Shown here piece by piece: positions 44,912-54,107 of a stretch of DNA of 64,000 bases (the first letter of the stretch is position 1; every line of letters begins with the position of its first letter). Source of the DNA: JAYPWI01 sp038135065 (GTDB taxonomy: Bacteria; Actinomycetota; Acidimicrobiia; Acidimicrobiales; Poriferisodalaceae). The stretch spans positions 1-64,000 of the forward strand of contig JAYPWI010000002.1 of assembly GCA_038135065.1 (NCBI GenBank), in the 5' to 3' direction. The notes under the pieces are model-generated. The model was given only the letters and a program-made list of their open reading frames with translations, did not search any database and was not told where the DNA came from. The translations under genes were made by a program, and so were the position numbers.

Positions 44912-46231
44912 TCACTGATGGTGGTCGGGACCCGGCACCGCCCAGTGACCTTGCTGGAACCGTAGCCACAGAGGGGCGGCCCTGAGGACCATCAACCCTG
45001 CAATTGCAGCCCAGAGCCATCCGATCCCGGCAGACGTGGAGGCCAATACCAAGCCTGCAGTACAGAATACGGCGAATGCGGCGACCATGGCTCGAGCCAG
45101 GAAGGCCAGGTCACCGGCCCCGATGAGGATGCCGTCCAAGGCGAAGACGAGGCCGTTGAGGGGCTGCATCACGGCGACGAACAACAGCACGAAACCGGTG
45201 AGGGCCACCACCGATGGGTCGTCGCTGAAGATTCGGGGAAGGATCGGCCGACCTATCAGCACGAGCAGGGCGAACAGCGCGCCGAGTTGGATGCTCATGC
45301 CGATCATTCGTTGGCCCGCTTGCCGAGCTGGCTCGATGCGTCCGGCACCCAACTCGCGGGCGACCAGCGCCTGACCGGCGATGGCAACGGCGTCCAATGC
45401 CAGAGCCAGGAGCGACCAGATCTCCATACCGACTTGGTGGGCGGCGATCTCCCCGGTGCCCCGCCGAGCGGCCAGTGCAGCGGCAAGGAGCAACGACCCA
45501 CGAAGGGCCGCCGTGCGGACGACGAGGTGCGCACCTACGCGGGCCGAAGCGAGGAGTCCGGCCACATCTGGCAGTGGGGATGCGCCGTTTCGCCTGGCGG
45601 CCTGGATGATCACGCGAGCGAACACCACTCCTGCGCCGACCTGAACAATCGTTGTCGACCAGGCAGAACCAGCGATACCAGTCCCCAGGCCGAACACGAG
45701 CACGAGCTCGATGACCAGGTTGGCCAGGGCGGAGATCACGGCAACGATCAACGGTGTGGTGGTGTTCTGCATGCCACGCAGGTAGCCCGTGCCGGCGAGT
45801 GAGACCAGCAGTCCGGTGAAGCCCACGAGGCTGATGCGGAGGTATGTAAGGGCGTGATCCCGCACGGCCGACGTCGGCTCGAAGATGTCGACGAGAGGTC
45901 CCGCCCACAGGCCGAGTACCAACGAGGTGGTCACCCCGAGCCCCAGAGCCAGCCACAGCGCCTGGACTCCTTGGCGGGCGGCCGCCTGCTGGTCACCTGA
46001 CCCCACCAGCCGTCCTACGAGGGATGTCGTGCCATAGGCCAGGAACAACAGGAGGGCGTGGGCCGACAGGAGGATGGCTGCAGCGACGGCTAGCCCTGCC
46101 AGCTGGTCGGTGCCGAGGTGCCCGACGATGGCGGTGTCAGTCAACACGTAGACCGGTTCGGAAACCAGAGCACCGAACGTTGGCGCGGCCAGCAGCAAGA
46201 TGGGCCGGTCGTAGGGCCCCCGTCGAAACAC
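44912..46231 (-). CDS. MATE-family efflux transporter (DinF-like)
   Basis: A 439-residue protein with about twelve membrane helices in two similar halves. The N-terminal helix pair ending PVYVLTDTAIVGHLGTDQLAGLAVA is the classic MATE signature, and the second half carries GEIAAHQVGMEIWSLLALALDAVAIAGQALV. MATE proteins export cationic drugs or metabolites using Na+ or H+ gradients. GTG start, 11 bases after the stop of the upstream sugar-dehydrogenase gene, so the two are probably one operon. The substrate is unknown. Confidence 0.9.
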   Translation of the reverse strand: MFRRGPYDRPILLLAAPTFGALVSEPVYVLTDTAIVGHLGTDQLAGLAVAAAILLSAHALLLFLAYGTTSLVGRLVGSGDQQAAARQGVQALWLALGLGVTTSLVLGLWAGPLVDIFEPTSAVRDHALTYLRISLVGFTGLLVSLAGTGYLRGMQNTTTPLIVAVISALANLVIELVLVFGLGTGIAGSAWSTTIVQVGAGVVFARVIIQAARRNGASPLPDVAGLLASARVGAHLVVRTAALRGSLLLAAALAARRGTGEIAAHQVGMEIWSLLALALDAVAIAGQALVARELGAGRIEPARQAGQRMIGMSIQLGALFALLVLIGRPILPRIFSDDPSVVALTGFVLLFVAVMQPLNGLVFALDGILIGAGDLAFLARAMVAAFAVFCTAGLVLASTSAGIGWLWAAIAGLMVLRAAPLWLRFQQGHWAVPGPDHHQ

Positions 46232-46242
46232 AGTGCCGTGGC

Positions 46243-47598
46243 TCAGCTACGGGTCGAGCCCAGTCGGTACACGATGCCCTCCTCGTTGGACACCACGTAG
46301 AGCTCGCCAGCGGGGTCCTCCCCGAAGGCCACGGGCCGAGCGACGGACAAGGGGAGCTCGATCACTTCGGGTGTACCGCCCGGGATGACGGCGTAGATGC
46401 GGCCGTTGCAGAGGTCTGTGAACACGTAGCGACCAAGCAGCTCTGGAAATGCTGCGCCTCGGTACACGTAGCCGCCGACGATGGCGCACAGCCCTACTCC
46501 GTGGCGGTACTCGAAGTCCGGTGGTCGGTGATCGGGGAGCTGGTCGCCGACGAATCGACGGGAACCCTCGTAGGCGTTCCAACCCAGGTTGGTGCCTCCA
46601 TCCCGGGTGGTGAGGTGGTTGATCTCCTCGATGCACTGTTGACCAACGTCGGCTACCCACAGGTCGCCCTGTACTCGGTCGAACGAAAGGCGGAAGGGGT
46701 TCCGCACTCCGTGAGCCCAGATGAGTTCGCTGCGACCCTCCATCCCGATGTACGGGTTGCCGGGCGCAGGGCGATATCGAGGTTCTGTGGTGGGGTCTAC
46801 GTCGAGGCGGAGAATCGCTCCCAACACGGTGCCGAGGTCCTGGCCGTGATGGCGGGGGTCACCGAGTCCACCGCCATCTCCGAATGACACGTAGAGATAC
46901 CCGTCGGGCCCGAATGCCAGGTCACCGCCGTTGTGCTGACGGCTCGGCTGGTCCACGACGATGATCTCGACCCCACCGTCTGCGTTCACCGAGGAACCCT
47001 CGAGCGGGTAGGCCCGCACGACACTGTCACCTTCGGCCACGGTGTGATGGAGATACAGCCAGTTGCCCGCCGGGTCGACGGTGAGACCGAGCAGGCCCTG
47101 GTCATCGCTGGCCCCAGTGTTGTCCGACAGGTCGATGACCGGCTGGGAGGAGAGGCCTGCGGGGTCGAAGGAGTAGACACGACCGGTGCGGTCGGCCAGA
47201 AAGCCTGATGTCTCGTCGACGAAGGTCAGCACGGTCGGATCGGGGAGGGTGAGGAACGGCTGCAGCTCGATGCCGAAGTTGGCGACGGGCACTGCTGTGA
47301 GCTCGGGCAGATCGGGTGGGCAGGGCTCGTTGGATGCGATGTACTCGGGAGTCTCCTCGATGGGTACCCGACTGGTAGACGTCGCTGTGGTGTTGGCAGC
47401 GAAGCCGGCCCCGGGCGATCCGTCCTCGACCGGCGTGCCGTCTGACGTCAGCGCCAGGGCAACCAGGCCCCCGACCACGACAGCGGCGATCAAGGTCAGG
47501 ATCGCGATTCGACGCCCGGGCACGTCGTGGAATCTACCGGCCAGCCTGATCGATGGCGTGTCAGGCCGACGGGTGCGGGTTGCCAATCGTCTGCTCAT
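46243..47598 (-). CDS. PQQ-dependent sugar dehydrogenase-like secreted protein (GSDH/sorbosone family)
   Basis: A 451-residue protein: a basic N-terminus, a membrane helix (about 29-48), then an extracytoplasmic six-bladed beta-propeller. The catalytic-His segment QHNGGDLAFGPDGYLYVSFGDGGG is well conserved, as are WAHGVRNPFRLSFD, the calcium-site region and a Cys-bearing late part (GLCAIVGGYVYRG). Members oxidise aldose sugars with PQQ, though many actinobacterial versions are untested. It shares an operon with the MATE exporter. Its start is 8 bases from the divergent ilv leader peptide. Confidence 0.85.
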   Translation of the reverse strand: MSRRLATRTRRPDTPSIRLAGRFHDVPGRRIAILTLIAAVVVGGLVALALTSDGTPVEDGSPGAGFAANTTATSTSRVPIEETPEYIASNEPCPPDLPELTAVPVANFGIELQPFLTLPDPTVLTFVDETSGFLADRTGRVYSFDPAGLSSQPVIDLSDNTGASDDQGLLGLTVDPAGNWLYLHHTVAEGDSVVRAYPLEGSSVNADGGVEIIVVDQPSRQHNGGDLAFGPDGYLYVSFGDGGGLGDPRHHGQDLGTVLGAILRLDVDPTTEPRYRPAPGNPYIGMEGRSELIWAHGVRNPFRLSFDRVQGDLWVADVGQQCIEEINHLTTRDGGTNLGWNAYEGSRRFVGDQLPDHRPPDFEYRHGVGLCAIVGGYVYRGAAFPELLGRYVFTDLCNGRIYAVIPGGTPEVIELPLSVARPVAFGEDPAGELYVVSNEEGIVYRLGSTRS

Positions 47599-47606
47599 TC
47601 GACACA

Positions 47607-47666
47607 ATGAGCGGCGTGCCAGTTCCCATCGACGCTGTTTCCCGCCTCGTAGGGGTAACCGGCTAG
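47607..47666 (+). CDS. ilv operon leader peptide
   Basis: A 19-residue reading frame ATG 47607 to TAG 47664-47666: M-S-G-V-P-V-P-I-D-A-V-S-R-L-V-G-V-T-G. Five Val, one Leu and one Ile are regulatory codons; four of them (Val, Leu, Val, Val) lie around or within attenuator segment 1. It lies 104 bases before ilvB. Its position relative to mutually exclusive hairpins is strong evidence that it is translated for regulation. Confidence 0.82.
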   Translation: MSGVPVPIDAVSRLVGVTG

Positions 47667-47719
47667 GCGGGCACGTCGACGATCGAGCCCGTCCCCGCCT
47701 CCCTGCAGGGAGGCTTTTT
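47641..47719 (+). promoter_or_regulatory. Ribosome-mediated transcription attenuator of ilvBNC
   Basis: Segment 1 CCCGCCT (47641-47647, inside the leader peptide), segment 2 AGGCGGG (47665-47671, at its stop), segment 3 CCCGCCT (47694-47700) and segment 4 (the 3' half of the terminator). Segments 1 and 3 are identical, so 2 can pair with either. When branched-chain amino acids are scarce the ribosome stalls over segment 1, 2:3 forms and blocks the terminator; when they are plentiful, 3:4 forms and transcription stops. The ilvBNC operon of Corynebacterium is known to be controlled in the same manner. Confidence 0.82.
47697..47719 (+). terminator. Intrinsic terminator of the ilv attenuator
   Basis: A perfect 18-base palindrome GCCTCCCTGCAGGGAGGC (47697-47714) followed by TTTTT (47715-47719). 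The 5' arm shares GCCT with attenuator segment 3. Confidence 0.88.
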
Positions 47720-47770
47720 CATTTCTGCGGCCCGAGTGGCCCCGATCACTGCCTCACTCGGAGGTTCACC

Positions 47771-49507
47771 ATGCAACTCACCGGCGCCCAGGCCCTGGTC
47801 AAGAGCCTCGAGATGTGCGATGTCGAGGTGATGTTCGGCCTGCCCGGGGGGGCCATCCTCCCGGTCTACGACCCGATCCTCGACTCCAGCATCCGCCATG
47901 TGTTGGTCCGGCACGAGCAGGGAGCGGGGCACATGGCGCAGGGGTACGCCCATGTGACGGGGCGTCCCGGGGTGGCCATCGTGACCAGCGGCCCAGCGGC
48001 AACCAATATCGTCACCCCCCTCTGTGATGCCTACATGGACTCGATCCCCATGGTGGTGATTACTGGACAGGTGGCACTCGGGGCGATCGGTTCCGACGCG
48101 TTCCAGGAGTGCGACACCACCGGCATCACCATGGCGGTGACCAAGCACAACTACTTGGTGACCGACCCACAGGACATTCCCCGAATCGTGAAAGAGGCCT
48201 TTCACATCGCCACCACGGGTCGACCGGGACCGGTGCTGATCGACGTACCGAAGGACGTCAGCAATCTGATGATGGACTGGTACTGGCCCGAGTCGGTGGA
48301 CCTGCCGGGCTACAACCCGCCGATCGGGGTCGACCCGGCTGCCGTCGCGGAGGCAGTGGCCCTCATTGAGGCGGCGGAGCGGCCGGTCATCTATGCGGGC
48401 GGAGGCCTCCTCAAGGCTCGGGCAGCCGAGGCCCTGAAGGAGTTGGTCGATCTCACCGACATCCACGTGGCAACCACCTTGATGGCTCGAGGGGTGTTCC
48501 CCGACAGCGATCCACGCTGTTTGGGTATGCCCGGCATGCATGGGAACTACACGGCGGTCACGGCGTTCCAGCGGGCGGACCTGCTGATCAATCTGGGTGC
48601 CCGTTTCGACGATCGGGTGACGGGCAACCCGGCCTTTTTCGCCCCGGACGCGAAAATCATCCACGTCGACATCGACCCTGCGGAGCACGGCAAGGTTCGG
48701 CGCCCCGACGTGGCCATCCTCGGCGATGCCAGGGTGGCCGTCGAGGCCATCATTGCTGGACTTCGGGAGGGCGGCGACGGGGCTGACCGCTCGGAATGGA
48801 AGTCCACTATCAGTGGATGGAAAGAGCAGTTCCCCCTCACCTACGACCAAGCTGACGAGGGGTTCCCCCTCAAGCCCCAATATGTGCTCGAGAAGCTGCG
48901 TGACCACTGTCCGGCCGACACCATCGTGGTGGCCGGAGTCGGCCAGCACCAGATGTGGGCGAGCCAGTACTGGCAGTTCGATCACCCCTACACATGGGTG
49001 AATTCGGGTGGGCTGGGAACGATGGGTTTTGCGGTGCCCGGTGCGATCGGGGCAAAGGCCGGACGTCCTGACACGATGGTCTGGGCGGTCGACGGCGACG
49101 GCTGTTTCCAGATGACGGCCCAGGAGCTCATCACTGCGGCCGCTGAGAAGATTCCGGTAAAGGTGGCCATCCTGAACAACGCCTACCTGGGCATGGTGCG
49201 GCAGTGGCAGGAGCTCTTCTACGACGAGCGGTACAGCGAGGTGTACCTGAGCCCCGACCACCCGGATTACGTCGGATGGGCGGAAGCGATGGGGTGTACG
49301 GGTATCCGCGTCCACAGCGCCGAGGAAGTGGTGCCCGCCATCGAGAAGGCGAACAGCATCAACGACCGCCCGGTGGTCATCGACTTCCGGGTCGATGCCT
49401 TCGAGAAGGTCTACCCGATGGTGCCCGCCGGTGGGTCCAACGACGACATCATCCTCGGTCCCGAGGGTGATGCCGACGCCAAGGCGAAGGGCACAGCACC
49501 CTCGTGA
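47771..49507 (+). CDS. ilvB: Acetolactate synthase large subunit
   Basis: A 578-residue ThDP/FAD enzyme joining two pyruvates (valine, leucine) or pyruvate and 2-oxobutyrate (isoleucine). Signatures: VMFGLPGGAILPVYD, the activating Glu in VRHEQGAGHMAQGYA, GSDAFQECDTTGIT, RFDDRVTG and the ThDP-Mg motif GDGCFQMTAQEL...NNAYLGMV. GGAGG (47760-47764) is 6 bases before the ATG. Controlled by the attenuator upstream; the stop overlaps the ilvN start. Confidence 0.97.
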   Translation: MQLTGAQALVKSLEMCDVEVMFGLPGGAILPVYDPILDSSIRHVLVRHEQGAGHMAQGYAHVTGRPGVAIVTSGPAATNIVTPLCDAYMDSIPMVVITGQVALGAIGSDAFQECDTTGITMAVTKHNYLVTDPQDIPRIVKEAFHIATTGRPGPVLIDVPKDVSNLMMDWYWPESVDLPGYNPPIGVDPAAVAEAVALIEAAERPVIYAGGGLLKARAAEALKELVDLTDIHVATTLMARGVFPDSDPRCLGMPGMHGNYTAVTAFQRADLLINLGARFDDRVTGNPAFFAPDAKIIHVDIDPAEHGKVRRPDVAILGDARVAVEAIIAGLREGGDGADRSEWKSTISGWKEQFPLTYDQADEGFPLKPQYVLEKLRDHCPADTIVVAGVGQHQMWASQYWQFDHPYTWVNSGGLGTMGFAVPGAIGAKAGRPDTMVWAVDGDGCFQMTAQELITAAAEKIPVKVAILNNAYLGMVRQWQELFYDERYSEVYLSPDHPDYVGWAEAMGCTGIRVHSAEEVVPAIEKANSINDRPVVIDFRVDAFEKVYPMVPAGGSNDDIILGPEGDADAKAKGTAPS

Positions 49508-50001
49508 GCGCCACCCCGAATTCCCCGGACCTGCACATCCTGGTCGCCCTCGTCGAGAACAAGTTCGGCGTCCTTGCTCGAATTGCTGGACTTTTCAGTC
49601 GTCGCAGTTTCAACATCTTCTCCCTTGCCGTAGCCCCGACCGAGGATCCGGCGCTGAGCCGCATCACCATCGTCGTGGACGTCCAGGACACCGACGTCGA
49701 GCAGATCGCCAAGCAGCTGAACAAGCTCATCAACGTGCTCGAGATCACCGAACTCCATCCGTCGGGCGCAGTGGAGCAGGAACTCATGCTCGCCCGGGTG
49801 GCTGGTGGCGACCCCGAAGGAATCGAGGCGGTCATCGCCGAATACGGAGGCCAGGTCCTCGACCGCAACGACGACGAGATCATCGTCAGTCTGCATGCCC
49901 ATCCTGCTGCCCTCGACGCGTGTGGGGAGACCCTTCGCCGGTTCGGCATCCACGAACTCCAGCGGACGGGCCGTATTGCGCTCGGACGCCTCACCGACTG
50001 A
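49504..50001 (+). CDS. ilvN: Acetolactate synthase small (regulatory) subunit
   Basis: A 165-residue subunit giving valine feedback control and raising catalytic activity. An N-terminal ACT domain (HILVALVENKFGVLARIAGLFSRR, FNIFSLAVAPTED) and the C-terminal regulatory half (ELMLARVAGG, ETLRRFGIHELQRTGRIAL) are complete. The GTG start overlaps the ilvB stop (GTGA). Confidence 0.95.
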   Translation: MSATPNSPDLHILVALVENKFGVLARIAGLFSRRSFNIFSLAVAPTEDPALSRITIVVDVQDTDVEQIAKQLNKLINVLEITELHPSGAVEQELMLARVAGGDPEGIEAVIAEYGGQVLDRNDDEIIVSLHAHPAALDACGETLRRFGIHELQRTGRIALGRLTD

Positions 50002-50068
50002 GATCACCAGCCACCCACCTTCTGTTCGAGTCCCTTCGAGGACGTCACATCACACCTAGGAGCAATCG

Positions 50069-51106
50069 ATGCCCGCCACCATCTACTACGAGGACGATGC
50101 CGACCTCGGCCGCTTGGCCGGCCGAACGGTTGCCATTCTTGGGTACGGAAGCCAGGGCCATGCCCATGCGCTCAATCTGCGCGATAGCGGGGTAGACGTC
50201 GTGGTGGGGCTGAGGGAAGGCTCGTCCTCCCGAGCCAAGGCCGAGGCCGAGGGCCTTCGGGTCATGACGACCGGCGAGGCGGTGGCGGCTGCCGACGTGA
50301 TCATGCTGGCCCTGCCCGACACCGAGCAGGCCAGGATCTACGAGGAGTCGATCGCCCCGAATCTGACCGATGGCAAGGCGATCGCCTTCTCCCACGGCTT
50401 CAACATCCATTTCGGTCAGATCGAACCGCCTGCGGGCGTGGACGTCTGGATGATCGCCCCCAAGGGTCCGGGCCACAACGTGCGGCGGACCTACGTCGAG
50501 GGCGGTGGCGTGCCTGCATTGGTCGCCATTCACCAGGACGCAACGGGGCATGCCCTCGAAGATGCGCTGGCCTATGCCAAGGGTATTGGGGGCACCCGTG
50601 GAGGGGTGCTGACCACGACCTTTGCAGAGGAGACGGAGACCGACTTGTTCGGTGAGCAGGTGGTGCTGTGTGGCGGCTTGACCGAACTGATCCGGGCTGG
50701 CTACGAAACCCTGGTCGAAGCGGGATACCAGCCGGAGTCGGCGTACTTCGAGACCCTGCACGAAGTGAAGCTGATCGTTGACTTCATCTACGAAGCGGGC
50801 ATTTCGGGCATGCGGTACTCCATCTCGACTACCGCCGAATACGGCGACATGTCCCGGGGGCCGCGGATCATCACCGACGAGACCCGCGAGGAGATGCGCC
50901 GGATTCTCGGGGAGATCCAAGATGGCTCTTTTGCCCGAGAGTGGATCGACGAGAACCGCAACGGCCTGCCGAACTACCGCCGGATGGTCGAGGAAGGAAA
51001 GGCGCATCCGATCGAGAAGGTCGGGGCCGAACTCCGGGCCATGATGCCGTGGATCACCGCCGGGAAGCAGGCAGTGACCGACGCCAGTGGCGGCGCAGTG
51101 GAGTGA
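50069..51106 (+). CDS. ilvC: Ketol-acid reductoisomerase
   Basis: A 345-residue class I enzyme; it isomerises and reduces acetolactate or acetohydroxybutyrate. Rossmann motif ILGYGSQGHAHALNLRDSG; the cofactor loop LREGSSSRAKAEAEG has Arg and Ser residues that favour NADPH. Metal and substrate residues lie in LFGEQVVLCGG, ESAYFETLHEVKLIVD and SISTTAEYGD. TAGGAG is about 8 bases before the ATG. Third gene of the attenuated operon, 67 bases after ilvN. Confidence 0.97.
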   Translation: MPATIYYEDDADLGRLAGRTVAILGYGSQGHAHALNLRDSGVDVVVGLREGSSSRAKAEAEGLRVMTTGEAVAAADVIMLALPDTEQARIYEESIAPNLTDGKAIAFSHGFNIHFGQIEPPAGVDVWMIAPKGPGHNVRRTYVEGGGVPALVAIHQDATGHALEDALAYAKGIGGTRGGVLTTTFAEETETDLFGEQVVLCGGLTELIRAGYETLVEAGYQPESAYFETLHEVKLIVDFIYEAGISGMRYSISTTAEYGDMSRGPRIITDETREEMRRILGEIQDGSFAREWIDENRNGLPNYRRMVEEGKAHPIEKVGAELRAMMPWITAGKQAVTDASGGAVE

Positions 51107-51167
51107 CGCGGTGGCCCCGGCCACCTGCTCGGACATGGTCTTTTGTTCCGGTGTCGGGTGAGCGCTG

Positions 51168-51731
51168 ATGCACCCTGTGGTCACCCCGCCCGCTCGCCCG
51201 GTGGGGTCCACCCTTCTGGTCGCCACCCCGCGCCTCGAGGACCCAAACTTCGCTCGAACCGTCGTGCTGATGCTCGAACACGGGGGGGCAGGCTCGCTGG
51301 GCGTTGTCGTCAACCGGCCGTCGGACACTCCGGTGGCGGAGGTGCTGCCCGAGTGGGCTGAACGGATGCCGCCCGGTGCTGCGGTTCGCCTGGGTGGCCC
51401 CGTCGAACCTGATGCCCTGCTGGCTGTCGCTACGACAACCGGGCCTGCCGAGGGGTGTACGCCCGTGGGGTCCCATCTCGCCCTGGTGGACCTCGACATG
51501 GACCCTGGCCACCTGCAACCGTCCGTCGTTCCCGTGGTGTTCGCCGGGTACGCAGGGTGGGGACCGGGCCAACTGGGCGCGGAACTCCAACAGGGTGCGT
51601 GGTGGGTCTTTCCGTCTCTGCCCGGAGATCTCGAGCTCGACACCCCACCGATGTGGTCGGTCGTGGTGGGCCGCCAGCGGTCGCCGGCCGCCCTGCTCAG
51701 TCGGTACCCCGACCAGCCCTGGGAGAACTGA
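51168..51731 (+). CDS. YqgE/AlgH family protein (UPF0301, DUF179)
   Basis: A 187-residue protein: the family opening GSTLLVATPRLEDPNFARTVVLMLEH, GSLGVVVNRPS and RLGGPVEPDALL, then FAGYAGWGPGQLGAELQQGAWWVFP are all highly typical. The structure is known but the biochemical role is not; AlgH was first named as a regulator in Pseudomonas, which may not apply here. It lies 61 bases after ilvC and is convergent with serC. Confidence 0.92.
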   Translation: MHPVVTPPARPVGSTLLVATPRLEDPNFARTVVLMLEHGGAGSLGVVVNRPSDTPVAEVLPEWAERMPPGAAVRLGGPVEPDALLAVATTTGPAEGCTPVGSHLALVDLDMDPGHLQPSVVPVVFAGYAGWGPGQLGAELQQGAWWVFPSLPGDLELDTPPMWSVVVGRQRSPAALLSRYPDQPWEN

Positions 51732-51749
51732 CGGCGAGGGCGTAGCTCC

Positions 51750-52868
51750 CTAGAGCACGGCGTCGGCGATGAAGTCGATGCATCTGCACAAGGCGCGGGC
51801 GTCGTCCGGCTCGATCGCCGGGAAGGTCGCGATCCTGAGTTGGTTGCGACCGAGCTTGCGATACGACTCGGTGTCCACGATGCCATTTTCCCGGAGCACC
51901 GATGACAGCCAGTTGGCGTCGAGGCCGTCGAAGTCGATCGTGCACACCACTGGTGAACGATCCTCGGGGCGTGAAACGAAAGGCTCGGCGAAGTCGCGCT
52001 CGGCGGCCCACTCGTAGATGACGCCGCTGGTCGTGGCTGAGCGCTCCACCGCCCACGTCAGGCCACCCTGTTCGAGGAGCCATGTGACCATCTCTGCAGC
52101 CAGGAAGATGGTGGCTAGGGCCGGGGTGTTGTAGGTCTGATTCTGGCGTGAGTTGGTCAGGGCGATACCCAGATCGAGGCTGGCAGGCATCCACCGGCTG
52201 CCGTCGCACAACCGCTCGATCCGCTCGACGGCGGCCGGCGAGCAGGCTGCGATCCACAGGCCGCCATCGGAGGCCAGGGCCTTCTGGGGAGCGAAGTAGT
52301 AGCAATCGACGTCAGCAGGGTCCCAGGCCACGGCTCCGGCCGCTGAGGTCGCATCGACCAGCACGAGTCCGTCGGCGTCGGGTCGCTGCGGTGGGGCAAC
52401 GACTCCCGTGCTGGTCTCGTTGTGGGTGAGGGCGTATGCGTCGACGTCGGCCGGAGTCGGGTCGGGTCGGGTGCCGGGTTCCGACTCGATCACGTGTGGG
52501 GGCTCGAGATGGGGGGCTGCGTCGGTGACCTGGGCGAACTTCGACGAGAACTCGCCGAACACCAGGTGTTGGGCGCATCTGTCGACGAGACCGAACGAGG
52601 CTGCGTCCCAGAACGCCGTGGTTCCGCCGTTACCGACCACGACCTCCCATCCATCGGGAAGTGTGAACAGGCTCGCTAGGCCATCGCGCAGGCGACCGAC
52701 CTCGTTGCGGACGGTGTCGCGCCGGTGACTCGTGCCGAGGTACTCGCCAGCCCGGGAGGCCAGGGCGGCCACTGCCTCGGTACGAACCTTCGACGGTCCG
52801 GACCCGAAGCGGCCGTCGGAAGGCAGAAGATTCGCCGGTAGCGAAATCGAGGTTTCGATCTGGTTCAT
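51750..52868 (-). CDS. serC: Phosphoserine aminotransferase
   Basis: A 372-residue PLP enzyme of the mycobacterial type, converting 3-phosphohydroxypyruvate and glutamate to phosphoserine. Typical start DGRFGSGPSKVR, the HRRDTVRNEVG region, GNGGTTAFWDAASFGL, and the PLP Lys in FAPQKALASDGGLW. The SerB step is not in the window, while SerA lies about 1.2 kb away on the other strand. Confidence 0.94.
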   Translation of the reverse strand: MNQIETSISLPANLLPSDGRFGSGPSKVRTEAVAALASRAGEYLGTSHRRDTVRNEVGRLRDGLASLFTLPDGWEVVVGNGGTTAFWDAASFGLVDRCAQHLVFGEFSSKFAQVTDAAPHLEPPHVIESEPGTRPDPTPADVDAYALTHNETSTGVVAPPQRPDADGLVLVDATSAAGAVAWDPADVDCYYFAPQKALASDGGLWIAACSPAAVERIERLCDGSRWMPASLDLGIALTNSRQNQTYNTPALATIFLAAEMVTWLLEQGGLTWAVERSATTSGVIYEWAAERDFAEPFVSRPEDRSPVVCTIDFDGLDANWLSSVLRENGIVDTESYRKLGRNQLRIATFPAIEPDDARALCRCIDFIADAVL

Positions 52869-52909
52869 CGGGTGCCACTATGACGTTCTGATTTTCCAGG
52901 AGCAACACC

Positions 52910-54106
52910 GTGAACAAACGAGTTTCCGCTGCCGTCGCCCAGATCGCCGAATCGGCGACCCTGGCCGTCGACGCCAAGGCCAAAGCCCTGCGGGCGGCAG
53001 GGGAGAACGTCATCGGCTTCGGCGCGGGTGAACCCGATTTCCCGACGCCAGCCCACATCGTGGACGCCGCCGTTGTCGCATGCCGCGATCCGCGTAGTCA
53101 CCGCTACTCACCGGCCGGTGGCCAACCCGAGCTGAAGGAGGCATTGGCCGCGAAGACACTTCGGGATTCGGGTCTGTCCCTCGACCCGTCGCAGTTCCTG
53201 GTGACCAATGGCGGAAAGCACGCCGTGTACAACGCAATGGCCGCACTCGTCGACCCAGGTGACGAGATCCTCCTTCCGGCTCCGTACTGGACGACCTACC
53301 CCGAACCCATCCGGATGTTTGGCGGCGTGCCGGTCGAGATCCTGGCCGGTGCGGCAGCCGGGTTTCGGGTGACCGTCGATCAGTTGGAAGCGGCCCGTAC
53401 CGATCGCACGAAGGCACTTGTCTTCGTATCGCCCTCCAACCCCACCGGGGCCGTCTACCCGCGAGCCGAGATCGAGGAGATCGGCCGATGGGCGGCTGAG
53501 CATGGCCTGTGGGTGATCACCGACGAGATCTACGAGCATCTCGTGTACGACGGTGTCGAGCATCATTCGATGCCAGTGTTGGTTCCCGAGATCGCTGACC
53601 GCTGTGTGATTCTCAACGGGGTGGCCAAGACCTACGCGATGACTGGTTGGCGGGTCGGTTGGATGGCCGGTCCGAGCGATCTGATCAAGGCGGCAACCAA
53701 CCTCCAGAGCCACTCGACGTCCAACGTGTGCAACATCGCTCAGGCCGCTGCGCTGGCCGCCCTGTCCGGCGGGCTGGACGACGTGGCTGCGATGCGAGCA
53801 GCGTTCGACGAACGGCGGCAGGTGATGCACCAGATGCTCTCGGACATCGACGGTGTCGACTGCCCTCGCCCCGAAGGTGCCTTCTACGCATTCCCCTCCT
53901 TCGAGGGCATCCTCGGCCGGTCCATCGCCGGTCGGCAGATCGACACGACGCTCGATCTGGCAGCCGTGGTGCTCGAGGAGGCAAAGGTGGCGTTCGTCCC
54001 CGGGGAAGCCTTCGGCGCGCCGGGGTACGGCAGGTTCAGTTTCGCCTTGGGAATCGATGATCTCCGCACCGGGATGTCACGTCTGGCCCAACTGATCGGC
54101 GCCTGA
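52910..54106 (+). CDS. Aspartate aminotransferase-like PLP enzyme (class I/II, AspC type)
   Basis: A 398-residue fold-type I aminotransferase. Motifs: FGAGEPDFPTP, YSPAGGQPELKEALA, VSPSNPTGAVYPRAEI, the cofactor Asp in WVITDEIYEHLVYD, PLP Lys in LNGVAKTYAMTGWRVG and the substrate Arg near the C-terminus (GRFSFALG). This pattern is that of the Ib subgroup aspartate aminotransferases. It is divergent from serC (41 bases apart) and immediately followed by serA (1 base), so it may be co-expressed with serine synthesis. GTG start with AGGAG upstream. Confidence 0.92.
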   Translation: MNKRVSAAVAQIAESATLAVDAKAKALRAAGENVIGFGAGEPDFPTPAHIVDAAVVACRDPRSHRYSPAGGQPELKEALAAKTLRDSGLSLDPSQFLVTNGGKHAVYNAMAALVDPGDEILLPAPYWTTYPEPIRMFGGVPVEILAGAAAGFRVTVDQLEAARTDRTKALVFVSPSNPTGAVYPRAEIEEIGRWAAEHGLWVITDEIYEHLVYDGVEHHSMPVLVPEIADRCVILNGVAKTYAMTGWRVGWMAGPSDLIKAATNLQSHSTSNVCNIAQAAALAALSGGLDDVAAMRAAFDERRQVMHQMLSDIDGVDCPRPEGAFYAFPSFEGILGRSIAGRQIDTTLDLAAVVLEEAKVAFVPGEAFGAPGYGRFSFALGIDDLRTGMSRLAQLIGA

Positions 54107-54107
54107 G

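Noticed and set aside
47663..49315. A 550-codon leftward frame across ilvB
   Set aside because: Antisense shadow of ilvB with no protein-family pattern.
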